Shown: positions 1 through 13,980, numbered from the stretch's first letter. The stretch is DNA of 64,000 bases from Hetaerina americana (GCA_022747635.1 JAKTNV010000014.1:11476610-11540609); one strand, 5' to 3'. The notes: generated by a model not told the origin, from the letters alone. Made by a program: numbers and translations.

Positions 1-2350
1 TTTTCCGATATGTGGGGAACACGTTGAGTCCTCAAAACTTCAAGCATATAGTTCTGCTTCGGGGGACGAAAAGGTGCTTATACTTTCGGTATATATTAAC
101 CGCATTTAACCATTCATGCATAATTACCCATTGAAGTAATTCAAAACGAAATGTCATGACTCAATGGTTACTTGAATATAATTTTTATTGGTACCGAATT
201 AACTTTAATAGGCCACCTAAAAATTCAATAAATGTTTGAACCCTTTAGGTCACTCCCCACGCACTATTGCAATAAATAGGTGTACTCAAGAAAGTGGGAA
301 ATGAGCAGTTGAATTAAAAAGTCAATATCATCAATAAGAACCTCTATATGTCTAACATAACAGGCTGTTAAGGAAAGAAAGTTAAAAATTGAAGAACAAA
401 GACACAGCGACTGTTCACTGCAAACATTACTCAACAAAAAAATATACCGTCTTCAACGGGTATCTTCTATTAGCTATCTCGACGCACCAGAACTCATGAC
501 AGATGGCTTATTTACCCACATTCGTCAGATATACACGTATTCACCTTACTAAGGATACACACGCTCTTTCTCTCTCTCTCAACCGTCAACAGAGTAAACA
601 CTGGTTTCTGCAAAGTAAACATCTCACAGCTGAATACAAAGTCATCTTTGAAGGATTAAATTCCGGGAGCATGAGTGTCTGATTGAAGTGGACTAATGCT
701 GAGAATATTACAATGAAATCAACCCAAAATAAAATACATAGGTAATACTTATTTGACGAACTCCAAGGGCTTTTGAGGGTAGAGGAGAGGTTGGTGCATG
801 CGGTGAGAAGTTAGTCTCAGTTTTCTGTCATCTCACCGCCGCGATAAAGGATGATGAATGTCCTGAGGGAGTGCTTATCCCTTACTCCTCCAAGATTTTC
901 AATGATTATTGCCTATTTATTGGAACAGGTCAATGAGACTCAAGTACCTTGATTTCCTTCCTGGAGTTCGACGTGAAAAGTGTTAAGAGAGATGAAGTGT
1001 TAAACACGTGCGGCAGGACTAAGCACGAGAAATTACGCCCATCTGGTCAGTATCATCTACAAAATTCCCAAACAATAGAACAATCTAATTCTCTGTCGAC
1101 TCATACTCATGAACTTTAATACGCACAATACTATAAATCGAACATTAACATATCTCCGATATAATATGCAAAGTTGCTCAAAACAAAAATGCAAAGAATC
1201 GAAAACTTTAAGTCATTTAATTCCAAGGTAAATAATTACAATCCGTTAACCATGCTTATAAATTATGTTAAACCACATGATGTTATCATATTTGGTTCAA
1301 TCATATTTTACGAGATAAATAATTTAGGTGGTTTTCTGTTTTCCTACCTCAATAGTGTACGCAGTAGCAACCTAACATCATCACTCAAATGGCCACCCCA
1401 CTGGGGTTAGATGTCTTTGCAACTGCCTCATTGAGGTACAGACCCTGAGAGGACAAGCTTATATCTCGCTCCTGCCATTTGACATTTCTGGCATGGGTGA
1501 CCCTACGAGGAGCTAATATCACAACTCCTGCCAGCATATTTCTAGGTGCCATCGGAACACGGAAACCTTCCCACCACATCAAGGTTCATGGGTCATGTTA
1601 GTTAGGGTTTACGATTAGTGTGTAGTACCAGGGTCCATCAAGAACCTCCCAACACGGGGCAACTATAGGTAATAATAATACAAATTTATTAGTACCTAAC
1701 AGAAATAAATGCACACAACTGTTTAAGACCGGAATAAAATAAACTGGTGGAGTCACATTATGAAATCTTACTTTTGGTACTAGCAACAGAAAAGTATTTC
1801 TTATTCTGGTCATCACTTATTAAATTATCTTCTTTTACTTAAATCATGAAAGGTTGAACATTTCATTGAAAGAATGTATTCGAAGCCAGATAATTTGAAC
1901 CCGATTCTCCATGCCTCTAAAACTCATTGGGCAGGTGGCAGATATCATACGGACATGGAATATCCATCATTCTCTCCCTCATATATGAGAAGTCGAAGTA
2001 GCTTTTCGGGAGTCAAAGCAAAACCTCCACAAATCGTCTAATGCTTCCAACTGTTATTCAAATTGATCATGCATACAGCCGTGAATAACCCCAAGGTGAA
2101 GATCTGGAACATATTCAGCAAAATCGGCTCTTAGAGCCATTTACCACTAGGTAGTAGCCATATGTAATGATTCCTCTCCAATTCAAATTAATAAAAATAG
2201 ATTACTACAAGCGGAAGCGTTGTCACACCATGATCTAAATAGAAAATCGCGGAAAAGCTCGCATTTTGATCAGAGCCAAATTATAAGCCTGTATCATACA
2301 CACCGATATGCCATGAGGGAAATGTGGAGCTCTATCATTTAATTATATAA
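1..2350. other. AT-rich stretch without a recognised gene
   Basis: No gene, RNA or known repeat is recognised here. The stretch is AT-rich with a small pyrimidine (CT) run near 567-580. A 65-codon minus-strand frame at 1385-1582 is GC-richer than its surroundings and reads smoothly (it includes an ARNVKWQERD stretch), so it could be an eroded repeat or exon, but no domain can be named. Confidence 0.5.
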
Positions 2351-2354
2351 ATGT

Positions 2355-2488
2355 AGGGTATTGTGGGGTGTGGCAGCCTATTTACAAGTAGTAGGCAAAG
2401 CTTCCCGGGTAACCGAGATAGGGGCTCATGGTTCGGGACCGGGTGATACCTCCGGGCACTCCCAGCTAAACCAAAGCTTTGATAATTT
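2355..2488 (+). repeat. Diverged fragment of the tRNA-derived SINE family
   Basis: The segment resembles the 5' two thirds of the better-preserved SINE at 43151-43429. It has a CCCGGG near 2404-2409, then a GGTTCGGGACC block in the place of the tRNA B box, and then the GGGCACTCCCAGCTAAA block that corresponds to the GGGCACCTGCAGCTCC region of the other copy. The 3' half of the SINE is missing after about 2488. SINEs of this type are transcribed by RNA polymerase III and copied by a LINE reverse transcriptase. The copy is old and many positions differ, so its ends are approximate. Confidence 0.45.
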
Positions 2489-3800
2489 CCGCATATCACA
2501 ATTTCGTGGAAAAACGCAGGTTGAAGAGTGAAAGGAACTGATGTTTGAATTTAAAACACGCCGGAGGGCTTAGTTTGAGGCGAGATCTCCCCTCGTCTAT
2601 CAAAACCAACCTTCGGTCCGGCCGCTGCGGTGATGGTGGCATGGGTAGGAACAATGCATTAATGTCATTTAATTCTCTTAAAAGACAGACAGATACAAGT
2701 AGAATATAGATCACTGCTGGGGTTTTTGAGCTTGGTTCTGCAATGAATAGAGTCAGGGGAAAACTTTTCTTAAAATTAGGAGCGCAGTCCATTTATGTGA
2801 TTTAATCCCAAAGTAAAATCTTCGGACAATCTAAGAATCGAGTGGTCTGTACAATTTCCCTGAGTGTCAAAAGTAAACTCGATTGTCCTGTAATTTCCAA
2901 AAACTCCTAGTCAGGCTTGTGACTCTTTGCGAACGGAGATAGCGGTGTATTTTCTAGCGTCAACTGCGCAACCAAAGTCATCCGAGTAATTTATTCACAC
3001 ATAACTCTGGGGATAATGAAGTAAATTATTCACAGCACGTTTTAATCATTTCAACTGGACGTTATAAAACCTGATCCCATCATAGTATTCCCCGCATACA
3101 CTTCCAAAGGTATGCTCATGAATCAATGCAAAGAAGATGGGTTAAAAATTTGGGAATTTAAAGCATTACCTGGAAGTCTTAAGAAAACCGGTAATATAAC
3201 GTTCGTAGTTACAAAAGGATACGCAGAATAAAAACAAGAAGCTAAATGAAAATTGAAATGGAAAATCAGTCGATAGATAAGCGAGGAGATGTCTGTGAGG
3301 TTAATGCTAAGGTTCCGAGAAGACCAATTTTAAATAAAGAAAAAAATTGTGGCTAAATAAATGGTTTGGGATGAGTCACACGCACACACAAATGTAGCAT
3401 GGTGTCTATGAGATGAGCACGAATAATCTTATGGTAGATAGCGAGGGGAAAACTAAAAGAAATGGTACATTTTGGAATGCTATAAATTTTACATCTGTTA
3501 AGGATTACATAGAAGAATTTTAGATCACTGAGGGATGAACAGGTGTCAGGATTAAAAGTATGAATACACAAAAGGGGGCATGTGCGACCAGCATGCGATC
3601 TATCGCGTACCGAATGGAAAAGATAAAATAATTATTTAAGCGTTACTTAATGCTAGTCTTTTACACTAGAAGCAAATGAAGGAAGACTAACAATACAACA
3701 ATTTCAGAATGTAAAAATCATTCGCCTTGACCGCCGCATTTTCTTGGAATTTCTCATAGGAAGACTAATTTGACAGATTTCACTATAATATTTATTTTTC
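2489..3800. other. No recognised feature
   Basis: A 98-codon minus-strand frame at 2496-2792 covers a slightly GC-rich patch near 2580-2640, but it shows no family motif. The rest is AT-rich non-coding sequence. Confidence 0.45.
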
Positions 3801-3801
3801 A

Positions 3802-3873
3802 CGGCCATGGTTTCGTCGCAAGGCAAGGCAACATCATCAGGTCACCACCTGATGATGTTGCCTCACATGGCCG
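3802..3873. repeat. Inverted repeat (hairpin), ~72 nt
   Basis: Inner arms at 3826-3842 and 3847-3863 are perfectly complementary over 17 bp with a 4-nt loop (both arms contain CATCATC or its complement GATGATG). Outer arms at 3802-3809 and 3866-3873 (CGGCCATG and CATGGCCG) add 8 bp beyond an asymmetric internal loop of 16 and 2 nt. It could be a small foldback transposon, a structured RNA or a chance duplication-inversion. The perfect inner pairing argues that it is fairly recent. Confidence 0.6.
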
Positions 3874-6800
3874 AATTATCATTCAAACAATTCCAACATT
3901 CATTACCGAACATCAAGCATCAAGCCTCGAACAGTTCTTAGCCCTATACGATACATCAAATTGAATTCAATATCATCACACTAAATAGCTCTGGGAAGAA
4001 AAGAGGAAAATATGCCACGTATGAATGATCCATTACTGGCAGAGATTACATAAATTTCTAAACCAGAACTTCTGATCCAACTATCAGAGTAACTGATTAA
4101 TAAATTAAGGAACACAAAACGAATCAAAGATAGAAGGAACAATTCTCACCCTTCCGATTTCATTCTCATGCACAAAAAAGTTGATGGTCTACGAGTTGGG
4201 CGATAACTTAGGTTTCGAAGATTTTTCACCGAGTTACTTAATGAGATAATGATCGCATTTCTTTCAACTATGCTCTCTTCACGTAATTTGTCTTTTATTG
4301 CATTTTAATTCGCCCGTTTTAATGCAGGCTAGTTCCCGAAAATTTCCACGCTGTTTAAAAGTAATCCGGTTTGTTCCAAACGAAATAAGTCTACAATGAA
4401 CTTCCAAGTACTAGTGCTTTTCTCAAAAAAAAAAGTTCACGCCAAGATGAATTTCATCTTCCTTGCTGTTGGCTTTCGTGCCGAACCAACCCTTCGATTA
4501 AAACAGTAAAATTAACACCCCATGCAAAATGACTTTGCTATAAATATTTACGCAGATCTGGTTTGCAGGAGTTACACTCACTCAATGGTTAGTAAGAGAT
4601 TTTCAATCCGTACAATAAATGAATTTTTGAAATTTCACAAATGTAAATCCGGGCCTAGGAAAAGCTCTTCTCACCTCAGTCTGCTGACTGGTAGGTAAAC
4701 GTAAGGAAATTTTCTGTGGACCGTATAACGTTTTCCGATCGATTGGCACCGTCAAATCTTCACGCCATGATAATCACATGTTTACAGAACGAGAAAATAT
4801 AAACTGATCCACTACTTACGCTCTTGAGATACTGAGACGATCAAACATCGCAACAAGGAGGTCAAATGAAAGGAATGCTTTTCAGCCACAGGCCATCCCC
4901 ACTATCTCATCTACTCATCGAAAAACTGAAGGCGTACCGTCCGTCGACTGCGGAAACGCCGGGCTTCTCGTTGAACGAGAGAATTATGACTAATTAATAT
5001 TTATTGGATCCATTTGCGTATACGACTGGGATTAATAGAGCTATTGTTCTGAATGATGAAATAGTTAATAATACTCGGTTTTAACAGGCATATATTTCCA
5101 TTACTTCCACAGTCTCGCTTAAGTGATTTCTCATGACTCGTAGCTGACTCAAACAAAGGAGGTGCATTAAACCTCTCGTTGTCGGAGATGATCACATGGC
5201 CAGCTACGCAGTAATTTGAAGGACATATGGCAGCGACCTCAATCCTACATTAGAGCCATCAAAACGCCGCGCATTTTGAAAGCATGCGCGCAAAATTGAA
5301 ACAATGACGGGAAGCAAATTTCTCCTCATTATTTTGCAAAAAAAACAAGCAATGAAAATTTTACCCTCATATTAATTTATTTCCCCTCCATCATCAAAAC
5401 TAGCAGCAACCCATTTTTTATGAACTGTGATGAGCTACGCATAACTAAACCAATTTGTCCAAGTAAAAAAAAAAACCTCCCACAGAGCACAAGTAGGCAG
5501 GGTAAATTCGTCGAACACGTGGCCTTTCGGATCTGCACCATTTATAATCACAATTTAACTACAACTATAATGTTTCCCATTTATACAGGATAAGATGTTC
5601 CATTCAGAATAAATAAATTAAGGACTTTGGCACAAAAGCATACTTAATTAAACTGAAGAAAATATACAGTAATCAAATATTATTAAATCTGAGTTACTTG
5701 TTTGCATTGAATTCCATCAAATATGTCTGTGCGTGTAGGCCCACCTTAAACACTCATCCTGGAGCCGTTCTTCGTGTATCATTCCACGAGTAATGATGTT
5801 AACTTCCATTATCCGTTATAATTTTTTCGCCAAATCTTAATGGCTAAGCTACTGATTTTTTAGAAAGCACCGTGGCTAATCTTGGTATAAAGTGCAGGTA
5901 CGAAAAACTAGCTTTTGTTAGCAATAAAATGTAGCCATTTGGCTATGTTTAACTTGAAATTTTCAATAAGCTTTCTATCTGCAAATTAAGATATTAGCTC
6001 AACTAAAATAAAAATGCTAAAAAGGTTCCAATCAAATTATATGCGGCATTTTTATTGTTATAAAATAATCGATAACAACGGAATAGCACCAAGTATCGGA
6101 ATAGATAGTATACTCAATGAAATACTCTGCAGATTGAAGCATTTTGAAGGGAGCAACGCTTCTGATCGATTTGTGTGAAAAATTGCGATTTTTCCACATG
6201 TATGGCGTACATGCAGGAATGCAATACTCTTGATGGTGCAGCTTAGACGCACGTATGCTGTGAATTCGAAAAAAAAACTTCTAAATGATAATCTTTTTCC
6301 GCCATTGTGATTTTTGCACAAAATGCACGTCGGTGGGATAATTTCATAGCTTTCTACGGTTTAAGATTTTAAATCTCCTACGAACGAGAATTTCATCAGT
6401 ACTGCAAAATCGAAAACCTATAACACTTGTATTACGACGGAGACAGCTTAGAGGCTTCATATTGCTAGAAACGGAATCGTTCTCTGCCTCAAGCAGTTAA
6501 GGGTTAGAGTCAAAAGTTGATGCATTTAATCCTTAGAGCGAGCACTGACTGGGCGCTTCGTTGCAGTTTCATGCAATAATGTGCCTGAACAATTATATCG
6601 CACCTAAGCGGGATGCAAATTTATTGTATTACATAAAAAGAGTATTCAAATATTAAAAAGGTAGACCGATTTTGTTCCTCCTTGGCCTGTTTTCAACTTT
6701 CATGGAATGCTCGGAATCATCCTACCGGCATTTATGCTTAAAAATGCAGCTTTCAAGGAGTATTTATTCTCACCGAGGCCTCTTATGTATTTTTAAAAGG

Positions 6801-8277
6801 TATTTGAGTCAACCAACAGCAATAGTATTTCAAATGAACTATCTATTTTAAACATTCGACCGGAAGAGATGGAAGGACATTTTAAATTGTTTAATGTAAA
6901 AGTGTAAGAGCTTTATGCAGCTCCCACAACAGAAATGGGAACTAGAATTACTCGTTAGCAATAAAGAGGAATATATGGATTGTATTTACAGTAAATTTAA
7001 CAAAAAAACTGCGAAAGAGTTTTTAAATCTTGATTATCTCTTCGATAATACTCAAGACGAATCCTCATTGCCTCGGATCAAAAAGAAAACAAATTCTTGA
7101 AGGAAGTCATCTCTTATCTAATGCCACAAGTAAATGTACCGTTCAGAAAAAACTACCAGCATAAACTTAAAGTACTGGCTTAGCTTAATCAAAATTACGA
7201 ACAAGAACTTGAAAATTAAAAAACAAGCACGACCAAATGCATAATTTCAAAACTGAAACTTCATGATATCATTCTTTTAATCTCACTACTTTTTATCCAA
7301 AAATTAGAGCAATATTTAGCAGGAAAAGCGGCAGAAATGTTTTCCTGCCTAACGAACTAATACTTCAAACAGCCCAATTACATACTAAGAGAATCGACAC
7401 CCATTTAGAGGCGGGTACATTAAATTCTCAAACAAGTTAAATAAGTGCGCTTGTTGGAATAGAGTGTAGCTACGCTTCTTCTCCTACGTTGATCTATGGA
7501 GCAACGCAAGGCGGGGCGAAAATAAATCCAACAGCAGGAGACTAATTTTTGATAGTTGGTGAAGTTTGCCCACCTTGTCTTCTCGATCTCAGCATGATTT
7601 GACATAAGCGATCAAATTCAAAAGGAAAATTTTACTCAGATCACATCAATGAAGGAGTAAATCCATAAATGTTAAATTATACTCCTCTGCAAGATCATCT
7701 AATTACCAGATCTATAATGAAGTCTAAATAAAGGCTACCTAACCTTACAGATAAGAAGATCAGAAGGAAAGCCTGTATAAACCAGTCCTCATATTCGATG
7801 AGAAAATTATAATGTTTGTAAGCCGGGGGCTCTGGGTGATAAAACATTTATGCCGATTAGATATTTTTTATGCCGATTTCGCCTTGTGCCTAGAGTTAGG
7901 CACAACCTCTGACAAGCTGGAAGCAAACAGAAACATTATGTCCGAATTTTCCTTTCAGAGAGAGACGCCTCTTTTAGCAAAACTTTCTAGCCAAGGTAAG
8001 TAGTTCAAGTTAAGCGTTAATGTGTTTTGAAATTATATTAGGAGCTAATTAGAAGAGGATGTTGTTTGCTCATCCCCTGGGTTACGTATCTACGCAAAAA
8101 TAAATGCATAACGCAGGAAACAGTAAACACGGAAAACAAACTGAGAATCAACTCAGGCATTTCTGTGTCTAATGTATCACCAAGTATTAAAGCACACACG
8201 GTGACGTAATGTGTTATATATTTCTCACAAATGATTAAGCAGGGTAGGTCATTTAATACTGTTCTCCCTTAAATTAT
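3874..8277. other. Long AT-rich region, no gene recognised
   Basis: No domain, RNA or repeat family is recognised over 4.4 kb. A 61-codon plus-strand frame at 6915-7100, rich in K, E and N, and a 63-codon frame at 7812-8003 that ends at a GGTAAGT donor-like sequence look slightly protein-like. Neither has a family motif or convincing exon context, so neither is called a gene. Confidence 0.45.
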
Positions 8278-8327
8278 TTAGTGTATCGTATTAACTAACT
8301 TCAGCTTTAGTGTATCGTATTAACTAA
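8278..8327. repeat. Two-copy tandem duplication, period 29
   Basis: A 21-base unit beginning TTAGTGTATCGTATT occurs at 8278-8298 and again at 8307-8327 without change, separated by a short AT-rich spacer. It is a small local duplication in AT-rich DNA with no coding context. Confidence 0.8.
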
Positions 8328-9900
8328 ATTAAGTAACTTCATTTATTGAGAGTATGAAGTAAAGACGCTTTCCTATGCAAGTGGTTGCCACAATCACGCA
8401 TTTATATTTAAAACTTTAATGCAACTATGCTAGCATACGGATATTCTAATAAAAAAGAACTTCGCCGATAATTGGATGAGAGCATTAAAATTACCTGCGT
8501 CTCAAGGCAACAATTAAGCAACCGACTGTAGAGTAAAATTAAGTTTTGATTCTGATAGTACATTGTACGCGTTTTTCATTTATAACGTTCATAAATTCGT
8601 TTATATCCCAAAATAAAAATTCTCTTTTATATTGATTTACAAAATAACGTATTAAGTTAAATTTTTATTAGCATATTCTAATGAAATGGTAACAAATAAA
8701 AGGCTTTAAAATATCTTCGCATCAAAATATAATTTTTAGCTATATGGATACGTCACACATATAGTATTTGCCATAGATGGTAAGCAGTCAGTTTTTTAAA
8801 AAAGCGTAATTAGGTTAGCTACTAATTAGACTCACTTTTTACATATTTGCGGAGTAAAAAGTGAGTGAGTGCGAGTTTCTGTCTGCACTCACCACTTGCA
8901 CAAGAGCTGAAAGGTCAGCTTTCCCCAATGGCATTGATACACCAACCAAGATGCTAGCACAAGCAGCCACATTTTAATGAGGAAATGAGATGATGGAAGG
9001 ATCTAATCAAAGACCATGTAACAATAATGGCCCGCCCCACTTCCGTATTCTATCAAGATCCACCAATTTAATTCAACAAAACATACTATTTCCCATCATT
9101 TTGAACGACTTCCATTTAACTTTGATATTACCTCGCAAGGTTAAATTTTAAGGCTTAATCGTTAACACATATAAGTTAGGCATAATTCTTCCTCCATTCC
9201 TAGGAGATTATAATGACCATTAACCGTCAGGTTTTTTCCCCTAAAAAATTACTTTATTCCTAATATTATTACTGCGGATAATTAAAGCTCTGAAGGATAT
9301 AAATTCCCAAGAAGCAGCCATAAATAATCCCCACTAATGGAGAAATTAGCTCAAGCATGACAGAAATAATACATCATATAAGAACGCATGGCTATCATAA
9401 CGAAACCGTGGGATCTGTTCTAACTTTATTCATAAACGAAGATAGTCACCTTAACACAGAGCGAGCTCTACGTTGTTTATGAATTCCCACGGAAATCAAG
9501 CACATACATCACACTTGGGCATCATGTGGAATACTTGAACAGATTACGAAGCCTCGTCGAAAGAGAGGCGTTCGAACTCATTGCCATAATTTTACGACAC
9601 TATTACACAATTTAGGGAATCTATACTTGGTTATGGATAAAGAAACTTCGAATTTCCATAAGAATATACTCAAACTACAGCTCGTTGCAACACCAAGATC
9701 CGATAATGCGGCCACAGCCTCTCAACCTCGGATAGCTTAAGTAGATTTATGAGGACATAAAAAGCGCCTCTATTCACTGCGGCACTGGTAATTGTACCAT
9801 GAATCAGAATAGATCCCCCTCAGGATAAAATGAGAGCAGGAAATTTCCTCATGAATGCACGAGGCATTCTCATTCGCCCTAAGCCCACAAATGGGAGCCA
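8328..9900. other. No recognised feature
   Basis: AT-rich DNA without gene or repeat signal. The short segment TTTTTACATATTTGCGGAGTAAAAA near 8836-8860 forms a small imperfect inverted repeat flanked by GTGAGTG/CTCAC, and is otherwise unremarkable. Confidence 0.4.
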
Positions 9901-9929
9901 CAAAAATAATGGAAGAAGGAGTCTGCTTA

Positions 9930-10590
9930 GAGGGCGGAGGAGCCTAGGTAGTCTTCGGCCCCATCTCCGCGCGACCACCCGCGTTCCCTGCTCTCACCAC
10001 CTCCCCCACCCCCCGCAGGACACTCGACTGCGAGGCCTCAAATGCCCTTCGCACGTGTGGAGACAGACGGTCAGTAGGTCTCAAAGTGCGAGCAGTTGCC
10101 GAGACTTTTCCCGACGACGGACGGGCACACGCATAAAACCCTCTGCCTCTCTTTCCCCGTCCCTGCCCCCCTATCTTGCAAGAGTTTCACTTTCGCCGCA
10201 CAAACTGGTCCTTGCGGAGAGAATCAGATTAAGAAGGACCGCTTTTCTGCGCCCGCCGGAAGGAAAACAGTGTGAGGCATTGTTTTTCCCGGAAAAAACC
10301 GACAGAGAGATTTTCGCGAGAGACGTAGAGATCGGAGAAGTGGGAGAAGGGAGGGGAATCGGGTGGGAGGAGGGTGGGGTGGGTGCGAAAGGGGAGATGG
10401 GTGGGGCGTGTCAATGCCAGCCGCTATGATCGTAGCCCGGAGCGTGGGATGGGGCGACAATGAGCGATGGGAGGGGCGTGGGCGACGAGGTGCGGTGGGG
10501 GGGACAAGGGAAGGGGGCGGGGGATAGGAAGAGGGACGCGAGACGAGGGTAGATAAGGAAATCGCGAGGATATACTCGCACACACCAACG
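9930..10590. promoter_or_regulatory. GC- and CpG-rich island 1, possible promoter or unmethylated island
   Basis: GC content rises abruptly above the AT-rich flanks. The sequence has many CpG dinucleotides (CCGCGCGACC, GCGCCCGCCGG, TTTTCGCGAGAG) and switches from pyrimidine-rich (9960-10030) to purine-rich (10320-10560) on the plus strand. Overlapping frames of up to 199 codons are present on both strands, but they are a by-product of GC-rich sequence. They have low-complexity composition (P, S, R, G) and no domain. In animal genomes such islands often mark promoters or first exons, and that function is inference here. Confidence 0.5.
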
Positions 10591-10599
10591 GAAGTAGTC

Positions 10600-11575
10600 C
10601 ATCCGAGGCAGAGCAGATCTCTTTTGAATTTTATTGCCTCGCCCCTTCCACCATTTATTCGGCTCGCCTATTTCCTAGATGTCCCAACGTCTACGGAATT
10701 TTCAACTGATCATACTACATATACTATATTAAGCTATTTGCACAAAAAAGTTCACCATTCTGCCTAGAGGATGACTTTTTTATTACTCCTATGTTTTTCA
10801 AGTCAGATTCCAGAATCCGGCTTTTTACACTATTCCAAATCACGAGCTCTGATCCACATCTAAGTCTTCCAGGCTCGAAAAAGAAAAAATAAACATTTTT
10901 CAAAATGATGGATAAGGCTCCATGTTTTCAAATCTTTCACATTTCACGGCATTCTTAGGTACGGAGATCGGAATTCCTTGCGGTTACTTATTACTGTTAT
11001 ATTCATTTTATGCCGACCCGTTTGGAAAAGAGGGCAACATACCTGACGGGCAACCTGAAGGTCGTGGTTTGGAATCCCGGTCGGTACATCTCCTTGCTTT
11101 CTTATGCAATGGCTTTCATTCAATTGTGACCGCGCGCGGAATCGAAAATGCTTACTCGTTAAATAAACAAGTATTCCGTAGCTATTACTATAAAGAAAAA
11201 TCAAGGAATATGCCACTATTTAAACTTATGATGTTGCATGGTAAAAATTCCATTGAAACACATATGAATAAGACGATATTAAGAGCACCTAAAATAGGGA
11301 TCTGTGAAAACCCCTTGTGTGGAAATGGCTTTCTACCTCATTAAAAAAGAAATCGGGTTTAGTAATACTGCAACAGAAGTCTTGACCTTTAGGCACCCTA
11401 GTAACTGTAAATTAAATATTTGTGGCTTTTTATACATAAATTACATGGATAATAAATACTGACAGCATGAGCCAGAGGAAAGAAGTTAAGATTTAAATGT
11501 GCTTTTGACCACTGGAAATCAGAAGTAATTCATGATGGAAAAATATACGCGTAATTCCTTTTTGAAGATATGCTA

Positions 11576-11576
<1 letters not shown>
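10600..11576. other. No firm feature; weak tRNA-like B box near 11060
   Basis: The sequence returns to AT-rich. At 11060-11095 a GGTCGTGGTTTGGAATCCCGG-like stretch resembles an RNA polymerase III B box and may be a SINE scrap. A 140-codon frame at 10922-11344 spans it and contains no recognisable domain. Confidence 0.35.

Positions 11577-11614
<38 letters not shown>
11577..11614. repeat. (TA)n microsatellite
   Basis: An uninterrupted TA dinucleotide run of about 38 bp lies in AT-rich DNA. Confidence 0.95.
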
Positions 11615-11618
<4 letters not shown>

Positions 11619-13800
11619 ATAGCCATATTTTCACCAATTGTGTGCAAGCCTGGTACGCGCAAAAGACACTTGTGAAATCAACAACAAATAAAATTATACA
11701 TTTTTCAAATCAAAGGTCTTTCTAAATTTTCTAGAGTTTTCAATATTTAGGATTTTCAATGATGGATCAGTACGCATAAATATGACTCACAAGAACTAGG
11801 AAACACACAGAACATACTTTTTAAATATTAAACTCTTCAGAATATTCGAATGAGAAGGGTGAAAAAAGGGTCTCCGCCTGTAACCTCTAAATGGATAAAT
11901 ATGATAACACGCTTTCATGATTAAATGCGTGTTGTTTATTACCGGGCAGAAACACTCCAATTTTGAGTCTCAATTAGCACATATAGAGGACTGAGCCGAA
12001 CTTTTCTAAAGCTAAAAGTGAATTGTTTAATTTCAACGATGACTACCCTTTCCATGATTTCGATCCAGCCTACTGTTTCAACTGACCTACTCCAACAATT
12101 TCCACAGCACAGAGGTTGCCCTACTAACAGATAATGTTACCAAGAGACACGAGACCAATAATACTGTCTTCTTGCAAAACGCATGGAAGTTGCACGAGAA
12201 AGAAGCTTGTGTTCAGACTAGAGTCCCGCCGTCCCCATTCACATGCTTACCCCTTGATGAGCCAATCGCTCCTCTCGAGTCCCAGAAGTGAGGAGTGGAC
12301 GAAATTTGGGGTCTTGTGGTCAGGACAGAGGAAAAATCCTACCGTTGGTGCGAGGATGCGTATACACGCTGCCTATTACTCAGAGAAGGGGGGAATAATG
12401 GGAAGGAAATAGCGAAGCGGTGATGAGAGGAGAGAGGGAAGAATCCACCCCAGGGCAAAATCCATAAAATACGTCACGTGCTTTAGGAAGAAATCAGGGG
12501 GACGGGCTCAACCCATCGCACGCCACATAACATGGTGGCGGAGGACAAGGGAGGAGGAGAGGTTTGGCTAATAATGCCGCCACAGTCTGCAGGGTATCAA
12601 CAAAATAAGTCGCCTTCGCTCCTCCGCCCAATTAACAGACTACGGCAGTGAAGATGTCACTTAAAGAGGGAGGAAAAAATCTGCTTGGAATTGCAGCAAT
12701 GATTATTCCCCATCCTGTAAAGAAAAACATTTCTCGTAGAATGCTTTCTAGCTTTCCTGTGAGCGAACGATAGTTGTTGCATAATAGTTAACATGAAATC
12801 AGCAAAAAAATCAAGATAACCACGTTGAGAGATAAGAATTATATTCTACAAATTATTGTATTGAGATGGAGTTTTATGGATGAAAAGTGATGCCATTTTG
12901 GGGGAGAACCGCTTCAAAATTACGAAGTGTGAGAAAGATGATAGAAGGATTTAAGAAGACCAAACATAGTGTGAAGTCATTTATGGTCAGTGGCTATTGA
13001 AAAAATTGGCGATTTATAATAAGTAATAGATACTCTGTAAGGAAGAAATTATAATTTCTGAAAGTGCATTTTATGATGGCCTGGTGTGGGCAGTCGTCGA
13101 GCTAAAACTAAACGGAAAATGCTTCAGTGAAAGTCCCAAGATGGACATGGAGCAAATAATGACAAGATTATGAAAGATAATAAATATTAAGGCATGAAGA
13201 GTTCAGTCGAAAAGCGAGCTAAGTGACGTACTGGTCAAACCAAATTAAGGGTTAACGGCCATGAGTGTAACAAGTGGTGTTATTATAACCAACATAATAG
13301 CCGAACAATCACTTGTTATGATATGGTACAGAACGTCTCATTTATGTATCAAGTTTATGTGGATAGAAACTTCATTTTTCCCAGATAAGGAAATGCTTCT
13401 ATATTAACCAAGAACGTTTTAGCAAATATCCGAACCCTGACTTTTCATATTCGAAATGAGAAGTAATTTCTCTAATTAATTAAAGTGTAGCCGTACCATC
13501 ACATAATTGCAATTTAGTTGTAAGAAAAAATTAAAAACATGCAAGATATCTACAGCCGAGCAGGATTTTTATCTTTCGGCATCTCTGCGGTATGACATTT
13601 TCATCTATTTTCCTATGAAATTGCAAACTTCAATACAATATGTACCAGTCATACAACAATTAAAACATATTATTGATATTAGATTTATAAAGTATTTTAA
13701 CTTGCTTTCTAGAGAAACAGTCATTCCTCCTACGGAGCAGATTTGAGCTTAACGCGCATAACTTTTGATATATGCCAACTTGAACCTATTAAGAGCGAGC
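11615..13800. other. No gene recognised
   Basis: Mixed AT-rich sequence. 12420-12680 is somewhat GC-rich and purine-rich (GGTGGCGGAGGACAAGG and similar), but no family is evident. A 92-codon frame at 12134-12412 has no motif. Confidence 0.4.
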
Positions 13801-13831
13801 GTTTCTATATATATATATATATATATATATA

Positions 13832-13980
13832 CTACCTTGATCAAAAAGTTCCCGGAATAACCACCGTGTGGCGCTCCCATCGTTCCGATTTGAGTTCTGT
13901 TTTTTTTGTTGAATTGGTACATCTGTTGTTGATATTCCCTTTAAATCTTAGTGTCATAACTTGACATTTGCAAAAGTTAC
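13832..13980 (+). repeat. Mariner left terminal inverted repeat
   Basis: 149 bp, complementary to 15001-15148 with two differences. It contains the 3' end of the transposase reading frame, with the stop codon at 13841-13843 read on the minus strand. Confidence 0.93.

Noticed and set aside
1385..1582. 65-codon minus-strand frame with smooth composition
   Set aside because: No motif, no second copy and no splice sites could be established.
7812..8003. Possible exon ending at a GGTAAGT donor near 7994
   Set aside because: A single donor-like hexamer is expected by chance in this length, and the frame has no recognisable family.
9830..10602. Overlapping frames of 119 and 199 codons on both strands
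   Set aside because: They sit in a GC-rich island, are low-complexity (P, S, R, G), overlap in opposite orientations and have no domain; they are products of base composition.
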